This document shows, one piece after another, positions 1 through 6,806 of a DNA stretch of 10,482 bases. Every line of letters starts with the position of its first letter. Within the stretch, counting starts at the first letter, position 1. A program made the translations under genes and the position numbers. The notes under the pieces are model-generated. The model was not told the DNA's origin, made no database searches, and saw only the letters and a program-made list of their open reading frames with translations. Source of the DNA: Thermoleophilia bacterium (GTDB taxonomy: Bacteria > Actinomycetota > Thermoleophilia > Gaiellales > Gaiellaceae); the NCBI GenBank assembly GCA_025934335.1, contig JAICYG010000086.1, positions 1-10,482 of the forward strand, read 5' to 3'.

Positions 1-167
1 AGCTCTCGCATCCCGATGGGCTGCGCCTCGCGTTCCCGTTCGACGCGCACGCGCAGGAGACGCTCGTCGAGGGTCTCGACGACGTCGCGCGCACCCTGCG
101 CCGCGAGGACGAGATCGCCGCGTTCGAAGCGGGGTACGTGCCACGCTTCGACCTCGCGGTTCTGTAG
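1..167 (+). CDS. C-terminal end of a probable PLP-dependent aminotransferase (partial)
   Basis: Only the last 54 or so codons are inside the window; the reading frame is open from the left edge (first full codon at base 3) to TAG at 165-167. The visible peptide includes HPDGLRLAFPF, then an acidic amphipathic helix (about ETLVEGLDDVARTLRR), and ends in FDLAVL. The pattern 'LRLAF + short loop + (V)EGL..(V)A..L' is typical of the C-terminal small domain of fold-type I aminotransferases, where a strand carrying the substrate-carboxylate arginine is followed by the last helix. That assignment rests on this pattern alone; the lysine and PLP-binding motifs lie outside the window. The coding nature of the frame is more certain than the family. 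Confidence 0.5.
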   Translation, partial: LSHPDGLRLAFPFDAHAQETLVEGLDDVARTLRREDEIAAFEAGYVPRFDLAVL

Positions 168-189
168 TCGCCATCTGCTCGCTCCGTAG

Positions 190-457
190 CAGATCGCGGG
201 ATCGCACGATCCGCAGCGGGAGCTTCGCAACAACATCGGCGCCGTTCTGCGAGCCGCCGAGGCCGGCGAGACCTTACCGTGACGGTACGCGGCCGGCCGG
301 TCGCGCGGGACGTCCCGCCCGGAGACCCCGGGCGCCCCGCGTGGACGTCGACTGGGCGACGATCCGCGGGATTCTGGCGCTGCCTGTCGACGAGGAGCTC
401 GCCCGCGATCTCGACGCGGTCGAGGAGCCCGTCGAGGATCCGTGGCCCGACGCGTGA
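190..457 (+). pseudogene. Decayed Phd/YefM (VapB-type) antitoxin
   Basis: Three consecutive frames together rebuild one antitoxin-like protein. In the first frame (about 217-273) the peptide is RELRNNIGAVLRAAEAGET; it then hits TGA at 280. From 273 the next frame gives LTVTVRGRPVARDVPP and GRPAW, and from about 341 a third frame gives VDVDWATIRGILALPVDEE, continuing to TGA at 455-457. The order 'ELRNN..VLR..EAGE..TVTVRGRPVA..P' is the classic Phd/YefM antitoxin fold, which binds DNA and neutralises a partner toxin. Two single-base losses (near 273 and near 343) would explain the breaks. No ATG, GTG or TTG is seen before RELRNN after the in-frame stop at 187, so the start also appears lost. 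The stop overlaps the toxin start by four bases (GTGA, 454-457), the usual arrangement of such operons. Confidence 0.7.
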
Positions 458-510
458 GCGGCAACCTCCTCGACACGAGCGTCGTCATCGGCCCGGAGTT
501 CCTAGCGAAG
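454..510 (+). pseudogene. Truncated VapC-like PIN-domain toxin (N-terminal remnant)
   Basis: A GTG at 454-456, overlapping the antitoxin's TGA, begins the peptide VSGNLLDTSVVIG. This matches the first strand of PIN-domain ribonuclease toxins, whose LLDTSVVI motif carries the first metal-binding aspartate (here residue 7). Resemblance ends after about residue 13 (base 492); the following residues (PEFLAKRGPP) do not continue a PIN fold, and no later acidic motif is found before the opposite-strand coiled-coil gene that ends at 552. The frame happens to stay open much further, but that stretch is antisense to the coiled-coil gene. The toxin is therefore a remnant without a catalytic centre. The identification rests on a short motif plus its position directly behind an antitoxin. 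Confidence 0.6.
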
Positions 511-529
511 CGCGGTCCGCCGCGCTTCG
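506..529 (-). terminator. Perfect 10-bp hairpin, possible terminator
   Basis: The arms CGAAGCGCGG (506-515) and CCGCGCTTCG (520-529) pair perfectly around a four-base loop (TCCG). On the minus strand the hairpin begins 22 bases after the stop of the coiled-coil gene. No T-run follows on either strand, so this would be a hairpin-only terminator of the kind often proposed in high-GC actinobacteria. It also sits just where the VapC remnant loses similarity. Confidence 0.45.
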
Positions 530-551
530 ACCCCTGGGGTCGGGAGAGTAT

Positions 552-1268
552 TCAGTCCGTCTCGGGTTCCGCTCGATTCTCGCTCTCGATCCGCTGGGCC
601 CAGGCGTACAACGGTCGCTCGGTGAGGTTCTGCTGGGCGGCCTCAAAGCGCTCTTCGGCCGAGGCCCGAGGCGGCTGTTGCGGTCTTCGCCGTTCCTTCT
701 CGGTGCGACTCGCGGCCGCCGCCGCCTTGCGCTCGGCCTCGTTTCGGCGCCGCTCCAGGGCGAGCGCGGCCGCCTGCTCCTTCTCATCTTGTCGGCGTTG
801 CTGCTGCTCGGCCTTGCGTGCGGCCTGCTCCGCTTTGCGTCTGGCGGCGTCGGCCTGCTTCTCGCGGTGCCGCTCTGCGTTCAGCGCGGCCGCTTGCTCC
901 TGCTCCTCGCGCCGGCGTTGTTGTTCCTCGGCCTTGCGGGCCTTGCGGGTTATCCCGTCGGTCTGGACCTCGGCTGCGTGCATGTCGCGCTGCTCCAGGT
1001 CCGCGTCGACAGTGCGTTGCTCGTCGTTTGCGGAACGGAGCACGTCTCCGGGCGGCCGTGCCCTACGAGCGCGTGCGTCACGGATGCGGCGCTGGCCTTC
1101 CAGCGCGGTCATGAGCTTGCGTAGCTCACGGGTCCGCGCGTCTTCCCAGGAGCCGAAGACGAGCGCGCCGAGCACGCACGTGAGCAGCGCTCTTCGAGAA
1201 TGGCCAGAGCGGAATGCATCGTCGTCCCTCGCATCGTCGGCGTCGAATGCGGGTCGAGCCCCGGCCAA
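552..1268 (-). CDS. Membrane-anchored coiled-coil protein with a 40-residue tandem repeat
   Basis: This 238-residue protein has no family I can name. A charged N-terminus (residues 1-25) is followed by a short hydrophobic stretch (about 26-41, ALLTCVLGALVFGSW), likely a membrane anchor, then a long Ala/Glu/Gln/Arg/Lys-rich helical region (about 42-215) predicted to be coiled coil, superficially like the middle of TolA. Residues 110-149 and 150-189 are a tandem duplication with an exact 40-residue period (ARKAEEQQRRR... then ARKAEQQQRRQ..., each with EQAAAL at the same offset). The start used is TTG at 1268, preceded by a weak GAGGT; the next in-frame start would be GTG inside the hydrophobic stretch. 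It lies 46 bases after ppc on the same strand, so it may be co-transcribed. Low-complexity composition makes similarity searches unreliable, and the gene could be lineage-specific. Confidence 0.6.
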   Translation of the reverse strand: MAGARPAFDADDARDDDAFRSGHSRRALLTCVLGALVFGSWEDARTRELRKLMTALEGQRRIRDARARRARPPGDVLRSANDEQRTVDADLEQRDMHAAEVQTDGITRKARKAEEQQRRREEQEQAAALNAERHREKQADAARRKAEQAARKAEQQQRRQDEKEQAAALALERRRNEAERKAAAAASRTEKERRRPQQPPRASAEERFEAAQQNLTERPLYAWAQRIESENRAEPETD

Positions 1269-1314
1269 ACCGCTGAACCGTACCTCGACCCTCGGTTAGT
1301 AATGCAGCGTTACC

Positions 1315-3717
1315 TCAGCCCGTGTTCCGCAGCGCCGCCGCGATGCCGGCGATCGAGCGGAGCAGCGGCAGCTGCGCACTCTCGTCGCCCGCGCGGTGGC
1401 GACGCAGGAGCTCGACCTGCAGGGCGTTCATCGGGTCGACGTAGGGGTTGCGCAGGTCGATCGAGCGCCGCAGCATCGGCTGGCGCTCGAGCAGCCGCTC
1501 GACGCCGGTCGCCGCGAGCACACCGGACACCGCGCGCGCGTGCTCGGCCTCGATCTGCTCGAAGAGCGTGGCGTCATCGACGAGCCGCAGGTAGCCGCGC
1601 GCGATCGAGAGGCTCGACTTCGCGAGTGTCATCTCCAGGTTGTCGACGAGCGTGCGCACGAACGGCAGGCGCACGTAGAGATCGCGCAGCAACGACGCCT
1701 CGACCGACGCGAACGCAGTGCCGACGCCGAACCACGCCGGCAGCAGCACGCGGTTCTGCGTCCACGCGAACACCCACGGGATAGCGCGTAGCGACGCGAG
1801 GAAGTCGTCGCCGCCCGGCCGTCGCGCCGGACGAGACGCGATCTCCAGCAGCGCGAGCTCGTCGACGGGTGTGAACGCGCGGAAGAACGCCGGGAAGCGC
1901 GGCTCCTCCCAGACGAAGGCGCGGTACGCCGCGCGCGAGAGGCCCGCGAGCCGGTCGAGCACGACGCGATCCTCTGCCGACGGCGGCGCGTCACCGAGCT
2001 CCGGGTAGGTCGCGAGCAGCGTCCCTGCGAGCGCCGCTTCCAGGTTTCGCCGTGCCAGGCCGCGCAGGCTGTACTTGAACGAGATCGTCTCGCCCTGCTC
2101 CGTCACCTTCAGCCGTCCGGGTGGATGGCCCGCCGGCTGCGACGCGATCGCCGCGTGTGTCGGCCCGCCGCCGCGGCCCGCGCTCCCACCGCGGCCGTGG
2201 AAGATCGTCAGCTCCACCTCGCGGCGGCGCGCCACGTCCGCGAGCTCCTCCTGCGCACGGTAGATCGCCCACTGCGCGGCCAGGTACCCGCCGTCCTTGC
2301 CAGAGTCCGAGTACCCGACCATCACCTCCGTCGGCCGCGGGTCGTCGGCGAGCATCTGATCGACGATCGCCGGCGCGGCCGCGAGGTCGTCGACCGTCTC
2401 GAAGAGCGGCACCACCTTCAGCTCCGTCAGCGAACGTGCACGCCGCACGTCGTCGAGCGACGACGTCCCGGAGACGACCAGCGTGTCGAGCGCGGCCGCA
2501 CCGTGCACGCGCCGTGCCTCGCCCGCCGCATCGAGCGCTTCACGCGCGCGGTCGCCGCCGAGGTCGCGCGCGTGGAGGCGCACGTCGAGCTTCGCGACGT
2601 GGAAGCCGAACGTCTCGACCATCCGCTCGAGCCGCGCCACGCGGCCTTCGGCGACCCGACGACCGCCGTGGGCGCGCAGCGAAGCCGCGATCAGCCGCAG
2701 ATCGCCGAGCAGCGCGTCGGCGTCGCGGTAGCCGTCATTCCCGAGCCGCCACCACATGAAGGAGAGCTTCCGCCGGTACGGCTCGAGCTCGTTGCGCGCG
2801 CCGATCTCCGCCGCGTAGAAAGGCAGCTCCTCGGCGTCTCGCGCGAGCGACGCCTCCAGCTCCGCCGACACCGTCACCAGCGAGCGTGCGGATGCGATCT
2901 CGACCGCGAGCGCGCGTACCTCGGTGCGGTAGCGGTCGAGCGCGAGCGTGCGAGCGCGTGCCAGCGCCTCCGCGATCGATGCCGGGCCGGCCGCCGGGTT
3001 GCCGTCCATGTCGCCGCCAATCCACGAGCCGAAGCGAAGCGGCGGCGGCGCCTCCGGCAGCCGCTCGCGCCAGTCGTCGAGCAGATCGGTCGCCGCGTCC
3101 ATGAGACTGTGCTCGAAGAACCAGAGGCCGTGCCGGATCTCGTCCGTGATCCGGAGGCGGTCGTGGCGCACCTCGTCGGTCTGCCAGAGAAGCGTCACCT
3201 CCTCCGCGAGTCGCGCCTCCAGAGCCAGCTGTTCCGCCGGCAGGAGGCGCGGGTCGTCGAGCTCGTGCAGCGCCTCCGCGATGCGGATGTGGGCGAGCAG
3301 GATCGTGCGCCGCGTCGCCTCCGTCGGGTGCGCCGTCAGGACGAGCCGGACGTGCGCGCCGCGCGCGCGTTCGGGGTCACCTGTCGAGACACGCCTGAAC
3401 GCATCCTCGAGCGACTCGCGCGCGATGCGGCCGTGCCGTCGGTCCTCGCGCCGCCGCCGCAGTCGGTGCAGCTGCTCCGCGAGGTTCGTCAGCTGGAAGA
3501 AGAGCCCGAACGCGCGCAGCACGAGCGCCTGCTCACGCGCGCCGAGCTCGGTGTCGACGTCGGCGACCGTGCCGTCGCGGCGCGCCGCCTGCGACGCACG
3601 CCGGATCTGTTCCACCAGCTCGAGCAGCCACGGCCCTTCCTGCTCGACGAGCGCCTCGCCGAGAACCCGCCCGAGCAGGCGCACGTCGCGGCGGAGCGGC
3701 GCCGCGGTGTCGGCCAC
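1315..3717 (-). CDS. ppc: Phosphoenolpyruvate carboxylase
   Basis: The enzyme carboxylates phosphoenolpyruvate with bicarbonate to give oxaloacetate, the anaplerotic supply for the TCA cycle and aspartate-family amino acids; it is cytosolic. All family landmarks are present in order: LVLTAHPTEATRR with the catalytic histidine at about residue 130, GSWIGGDMDGNP (230-241), GYSDSGKDGGY (468-478), the mobile loop FHGRGGSAGRGGGP (506-519), EQGETISFKY (540-549), PWVFAWTQNR, RNPYVDPMN, and the terminal RNTG, whose Asn belongs to the aspartate-inhibitor site in the E. coli enzyme. At 800 residues it is somewhat shorter than the E. coli protein (883). The start is GTG, one base after the TAG of the threonine synthase-like gene, so the two are almost certainly translated from one message. 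Conservation of the C-terminal Asn and the loop arginine suggests inhibition by aspartate or malate is kept. Confidence 0.97.
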   Translation of the reverse strand: MADTAAPLRRDVRLLGRVLGEALVEQEGPWLLELVEQIRRASQAARRDGTVADVDTELGAREQALVLRAFGLFFQLTNLAEQLHRLRRRREDRRHGRIARESLEDAFRRVSTGDPERARGAHVRLVLTAHPTEATRRTILLAHIRIAEALHELDDPRLLPAEQLALEARLAEEVTLLWQTDEVRHDRLRITDEIRHGLWFFEHSLMDAATDLLDDWRERLPEAPPPLRFGSWIGGDMDGNPAAGPASIAEALARARTLALDRYRTEVRALAVEIASARSLVTVSAELEASLARDAEELPFYAAEIGARNELEPYRRKLSFMWWRLGNDGYRDADALLGDLRLIAASLRAHGGRRVAEGRVARLERMVETFGFHVAKLDVRLHARDLGGDRAREALDAAGEARRVHGAAALDTLVVSGTSSLDDVRRARSLTELKVVPLFETVDDLAAAPAIVDQMLADDPRPTEVMVGYSDSGKDGGYLAAQWAIYRAQEELADVARRREVELTIFHGRGGSAGRGGGPTHAAIASQPAGHPPGRLKVTEQGETISFKYSLRGLARRNLEAALAGTLLATYPELGDAPPSAEDRVVLDRLAGLSRAAYRAFVWEEPRFPAFFRAFTPVDELALLEIASRPARRPGGDDFLASLRAIPWVFAWTQNRVLLPAWFGVGTAFASVEASLLRDLYVRLPFVRTLVDNLEMTLAKSSLSIARGYLRLVDDATLFEQIEAEHARAVSGVLAATGVERLLERQPMLRRSIDLRNPYVDPMNALQVELLRRHRAGDESAQLPLLRSIAGIAAALRNTG

Positions 3718-3718
3718 G

Positions 3719-4921
3719 CTATGAACCGAGGCCGAGCGCGGAGAGGACGTCGCCCGCGTCGGGGTCGATCGTCGTCACATGCGGGCCGTCGACGCGTGAG
3801 CGCGGCCGGCGCCCGGTGACCACGAGCACGACCTCGGCGCCCGCCTCGAGCAGGCCGCTGCGACGTGCCGTGACGAGCGCGCCGAGCGCGGCCCCGCCGG
3901 ACGGATCGGGCGAGACGCCGGTCGTCTCCGAGAGCAGCTCCGTGTACGCGGCGATCTCGTCCTCGGGAAGCGCGACGATCGCGCCGTTCGTCGCCCGCGC
4001 CGCGCCGAGCGCCAGGTCGCCGTGCGACGGGTTCCCGACCGCAAGCGAGGCGATGCCGGTCGACGAGCGGACGCGGGAGATGCTCCGGTCATCGGCGAAC
4101 GCGTCGGCGATCGGGCTCGAGCCGAGCGCCTGCGCCGCGAACATCCGCGGCAGCGGGTCGGGAGCGAGCCCGGCTCGGACCAGCTCCGCGAAGCCTTGCG
4201 TCAGCTTGGCGAACAGCGTCCCGCTCGCCGCCGGGCAGAAGACCGCGTCCGGGAGGCGCCACCCGAGCTGCTCGGCGACCTCGAACGAGATCGTCTTCGC
4301 GCCCTCGCTCGCGTACGGGTGGAGGTTCCCGCTGACGAACCCCCACGGGAAGAGCGAGCCGAGCTCGAGCTCGAGCCGGCGGCAGTCGTCGTACGTGCCG
4401 CGCACGGCGAGCACATGCACGCCCGGCCGACCGGCCTCGACGGCCGCGGACGCGCTCCCCTCCGGCACGAGCACGATCGCCTCGAGGCCCATGGCCGCGG
4501 CGCCGGCGGCGACGGCATCGCCGAGGTTCCCGGTCGACGAGCAGCACACCGTCGTCACGCCGTGGTCGAGCGCCGCCGAGACGGCGACCGTCGCGATGCG
4601 GTCCTTGTAGGAGCGCGTCGGGTTCTCGCTCTCGAGCTTCAGGTACAGGTCGAGCTCGAGGAGGTCGGACAACGGCTCGCAGGGGACGAGCCGCGTCCGT
4701 CCGGCGCCGACGTCGACCCGGGCGCCGGCCGGCAGCAGTTCGGCGTAGCGCCAGAGCGTCTCCGGCCGGCCCGCCATCGCCTCACGGGTGAACGTGCGCG
4801 TGAGGCGATCCCAGTCGTACGCGACGTCGGTGGGGCCGTCGCAGCGGTGGCAAGCGACCGCCGGAGCCGGCTCCGTGACCTCCTCGCAGACGCGGCAGCG
4901 CAGGTGGTACGCGCCGTTCAC
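3719..4921 (-). CDS. thrC: Threonine synthase-like PLP enzyme with N-terminal zinc ribbon
   Basis: This 400-residue fold-type II PLP protein is expected to convert O-phosphohomoserine to threonine and phosphate. The N-terminus has CRVC (9-12) and CHRC (24-27), a zinc-ribbon-like pair seen in many threonine synthases. The PLP lysine is in NPTRSYKDR (about Lys106), where most relatives have NPTGSFKDR. SSTGNLGDAVAAGAAAMGL (128 onward) is the phosphate/cofactor loop; GTYDD, NLHPYASEGAKTISFEVAEQ and LAVGNPSHG follow the order of the actinobacterial threonine synthases that sit beside MoaD-like proteins. The start is GTG, with only a weak GGGG upstream. It leads the run thrC-ppc-coiled coil: PEP carboxylase feeds oxaloacetate towards aspartate and threonine, which fits the pairing. 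It may instead be a second, specialised paralogue (see findings), so the symbol describes the family rather than a proven role. Confidence 0.85.
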   Translation of the reverse strand: MNGAYHLRCRVCEEVTEPAPAVACHRCDGPTDVAYDWDRLTRTFTREAMAGRPETLWRYAELLPAGARVDVGAGRTRLVPCEPLSDLLELDLYLKLESENPTRSYKDRIATVAVSAALDHGVTTVCCSSTGNLGDAVAAGAAAMGLEAIVLVPEGSASAAVEAGRPGVHVLAVRGTYDDCRRLELELGSLFPWGFVSGNLHPYASEGAKTISFEVAEQLGWRLPDAVFCPAASGTLFAKLTQGFAELVRAGLAPDPLPRMFAAQALGSSPIADAFADDRSISRVRSSTGIASLAVGNPSHGDLALGAARATNGAIVALPEDEIAAYTELLSETTGVSPDPSGGAALGALVTARRSGLLEAGAEVVLVVTGRRPRSRVDGPHVTTIDPDAGDVLSALGLGS

Positions 4922-5197
4922 TTCCGCGACCCCGTCTCTCTGTCGAGGCCTAACCGGAGTGACGGGTGTGTCCGGCTAGGCCATGCGCGCGCAGGCGATG
5001 ACCGAGAGAAGGAAAATCGGCTTCATCGTCGCGCGCTGCATGAAGGGTGGAGTCTAGCCGACACGGGTGCGAAACTTCAAATCGAGCACTCGCTTCATTT
5101 TGTGTAGTGTCTCGAGCGACCGGCCGCCGAAGTGGGCGCGCCGGAGCGAGGCGTCGACGCCCTTCAGTCCTTTTCCTTGCCGAGGAGGTGCGCGTCG

Positions 5198-6499
5198 ATG
5201 CCGAGGAATCACGATCTGCTCGTCGCCGCGTCGACGATCTGGGTCGTCGTCGCGGCCGTGCTCGTCATGTTCATGCAGGCCGGGTTCGCCTTCCTGGAGG
5301 CCGGCCTGACGCGGATGAAGAACGCCGGTCACATCGCGGGCAAGAACGTGCTCACGTTCGCGATCGCGTCGCTCGTCTACTGGGCGGTCGGCTTCGGCAT
5401 CGCGTTCGGCGACGGGAACGCGTTCGTCGGCACGCACGGTCTCTTCCCGTCGGTGGGCGAGCTGACGGCGGTGGGGCAGAAGCCGTTCGCGCTCTTCGCC
5501 GAGGTGCCGGGCGCGGCCGGCTACCTGTTCGAGGTCGTGTTCGCCGGCGTCAGCCTCGCGATCGTGTGGGGCGCGATGGCCGAGCGCGCGAAGCTCTGGG
5601 TGTACTTCGCCTTCGGCGTCGCGTTCACGCTGATCTACAGCGTCGTCTCGCACTGGATCTGGAGCCCCGACGGCTGGCTGCACGCCCTCGGCATGCAGGA
5701 CTTCGCCGGCTCGACGGTCGTCCACTACCAGGGCGCGCTCGCCGCGCTCGCGGGCGCGCTCATCCTCGGCCCGCGCCTGGGGCGCTTCGGCACCGACGGC
5801 CGCGCGAACCCGATCCGCGGGCACAACCTGCCGTACGCCGTGCTCGGGACGCTGATCCTCTGGTTCGGCTGGTTCGGGTTCAACCCGGGCTCGACGCTCT
5901 CGGTCGACTACGGCGGCTTCGGCTTCTTCGCGTACGTCGCGCTGACGACGAACCTCGCCGCCGCGGCCGGCGCGCTCGGCGGCATCGTCACGGCCTGGGT
6001 CGTGCTGAAGCGGCCGGACATCTCGATGATGCTGAACGGGGTCATCGCCGCCCTCGTCGCCGTCACCGCGGCTTCCGGCTTCGTCGCTCCGTGGGCCGCG
6101 GTCGTGATCGGCCTCGTCGCAGCCGCGGTCGCGGTCGTCGGCGTGCTCTTCGTCGAGCGGATCGGCATCGACGATCCCATCGGCGCCGTCGCGGTGCACG
6201 GCATGGCCGGTGTCTGGGGGACGCTCGCGACGGGGATCTTCGCCGTCCCGAGCCTCGCGTCGCGGCTCGGTACGGGTTCGGGCGGCCTCGTCTACACCGG
6301 CTCGTTCCACCAGCTCGGCGTCCAGGCGGCGGGGATCGCTGCCGTCGGCGCGTTCACGTTCGCGGCGTCGTTCGGCGTGCTGCGCACGCTACACGCGCTC
6401 TGGGGCATCCGCGTCGAGGACCACGTCGAAGCGGCGGGGCTCGACGTCGCCGAGCACGGCGCGCCCGGCTACCCCGAATGGGCCGCGGCCGCGGCGTAG
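5198..6499 (+). CDS. amt: Ammonium transporter, Amt/MEP/Rh family
   Basis: This is a trimeric inner-membrane channel-like protein that takes up ammonium. The start is ATG at 5198, behind GAGGAGGTG at 5182-5190 with a seven-base gap; an in-frame GTG at 5132 lacks such a site and would add 22 residues ahead of the first membrane helix. The 433-residue protein has the expected 11 or so hydrophobic helices. Family residues are seen: the ligand-site Trp in SPDGWL (Trp160), Asp168 and the first pore histidine (His176) in DFAGSTVVH, WFGWFGFNPGS (222-232), and the second pore histidine (His334) in DPIGAVAVHGMAGVWGT. The C-terminal tail (IRVEDHVEAAGLDVAEHG) matches the conserved tail through which PII (GlnK) proteins regulate Amt, yet no PII gene is adjacent. 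It is divergent from thrC-ppc and converges on the MoaD-like gene, with nine bases between stops. Confidence 0.95.
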   Translation: MPRNHDLLVAASTIWVVVAAVLVMFMQAGFAFLEAGLTRMKNAGHIAGKNVLTFAIASLVYWAVGFGIAFGDGNAFVGTHGLFPSVGELTAVGQKPFALFAEVPGAAGYLFEVVFAGVSLAIVWGAMAERAKLWVYFAFGVAFTLIYSVVSHWIWSPDGWLHALGMQDFAGSTVVHYQGALAALAGALILGPRLGRFGTDGRANPIRGHNLPYAVLGTLILWFGWFGFNPGSTLSVDYGGFGFFAYVALTTNLAAAAGALGGIVTAWVVLKRPDISMMLNGVIAALVAVTAASGFVAPWAAVVIGLVAAAVAVVGVLFVERIGIDDPIGAVAVHGMAGVWGTLATGIFAVPSLASRLGTGSGGLVYTGSFHQLGVQAAGIAAVGAFTFAASFGVLRTLHALWGIRVEDHVEAAGLDVAEHGAPGYPEWAAAAA

Positions 6500-6500
6500 A

Positions 6501-6518
6501 GGGCGGGATCAGCCGCCC
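6501..6518. terminator. Short GC hairpin between convergent amt and MoaD-like genes
   Basis: GGGCGG (6501-6506) and CCGCCC (6513-6518) pair around a six-base loop (GATCAG) in the tiny gap between the two facing genes; the right part includes the stop codon of the minus-strand gene (6509-6511). There is no T-run. In DNA this rich in G and C, a six-pair stem may be chance. Confidence 0.25.
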
Positions 6519-6778
6519 GCGACGGCCGGGAGCAGCAGCACCTTCGCTCCCGGCCCGAGCGGCGTCTCCAGCCCGTCCCGGAGCCGGATGTCCTCGCCGT
6601 CGACGAACACGTTCAGGAAGGTCGGCACGCCGTCGCCGGAGCGCACGCGCGACGCGAGCGCCGGGTGCGCCTCGACGAGCGCGTCGAGTGCCTCGCGCAC
6701 GCTTGCGCCCTCGACGTCGACCGTGCGGCTGCCGCCTGCCTCCGCGCGGAGAACGGGCGGGATGCGGATCTCGGGCAC
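6509..6778 (-). CDS. MoaD/ThiS-type ubiquitin-like sulfur carrier, CysO-like
   Basis: This 89-residue protein ends in VLLLPAVAGG; the exposed terminal Gly-Gly is the hallmark of sulfur-carrier proteins that are adenylated by a MoeB/ThiF-type enzyme and then thiocarboxylated. The beta-grasp pattern is visible: strand IRIPPVLR near the start, helix REALDALVEAHPAL (about 28-41), then FLNVFVDGEDIR (about 54-65) and the terminal strand. The phrases 'F(L/V)N(V/I)(F/Y)V..ED(I/V)R' and 'LPAVAGG' are closer to mycobacterial CysO, which delivers sulfide for cysteine synthesis, than to molybdopterin-synthase MoaD. The start is GTG at 6778 with a weak GAAG upstream, 28 bases after the stop of the TIGR03118-like gene. 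No activating enzyme, Mec-type peptidase or CysM is in the window; the nearest possible PLP-enzyme partner is the threonine synthase-like gene beyond amt. Confidence 0.88.
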   Translation of the reverse strand: MPEIRIPPVLRAEAGGSRTVDVEGASVREALDALVEAHPALASRVRSGDGVPTFLNVFVDGEDIRLRDGLETPLGPGAKVLLLPAVAGG

Positions 6779-6806
6779 GCTTCAGAAGATAAAGCATTAC
6801 AGCCGC

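Noticed and set aside
442..1299. 285-codon plus-strand open frame running on from the VapC remnant
   Set aside because: Only its first residues (LLDTSVVIG) look like a protein family; the rest is Ser/Arg/Ala-rich antisense of the coiled-coil gene.
2125..3819. 564-codon plus-strand open frame across ppc
   Set aside because: It is antisense to a gene with all PEP carboxylase motifs, is rich in Arg/Ala without domain character, and follows from the scarcity of stops in very GC-rich DNA.
4983..5057. 24-codon open frame (MRAQAMTERRK...) in the thrC-amt spacer
   Set aside because: No convincing ribosome site, no recognisable product and no second signal; not enough to call a small gene.
4022..5107. 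361-codon plus-strand open frame across the threonine synthase-like gene
   Set aside because: Antisense shadow of a well-supported gene; Arg/Glu-rich composition and no ribosome site.
5076..5110. Possible amt promoter with TAGTGT at 5105-5110
   Set aside because: The -10-like box has no acceptable -35 at 16-19 bases upstream, and no sigma-54 GG-N10-GC element was found in the spacer.
5132..5197. GTG at 5132 as the amt start
   Set aside because: It would add a charged stretch in front of the first helix and lacks the strong GAGGAGGTG that precedes ATG at 5198.
5054..6310. 418-codon minus-strand open frame across amt
   Set aside because: Antisense to a clear ammonium transporter; charged low-complexity product typical of a shadow frame.
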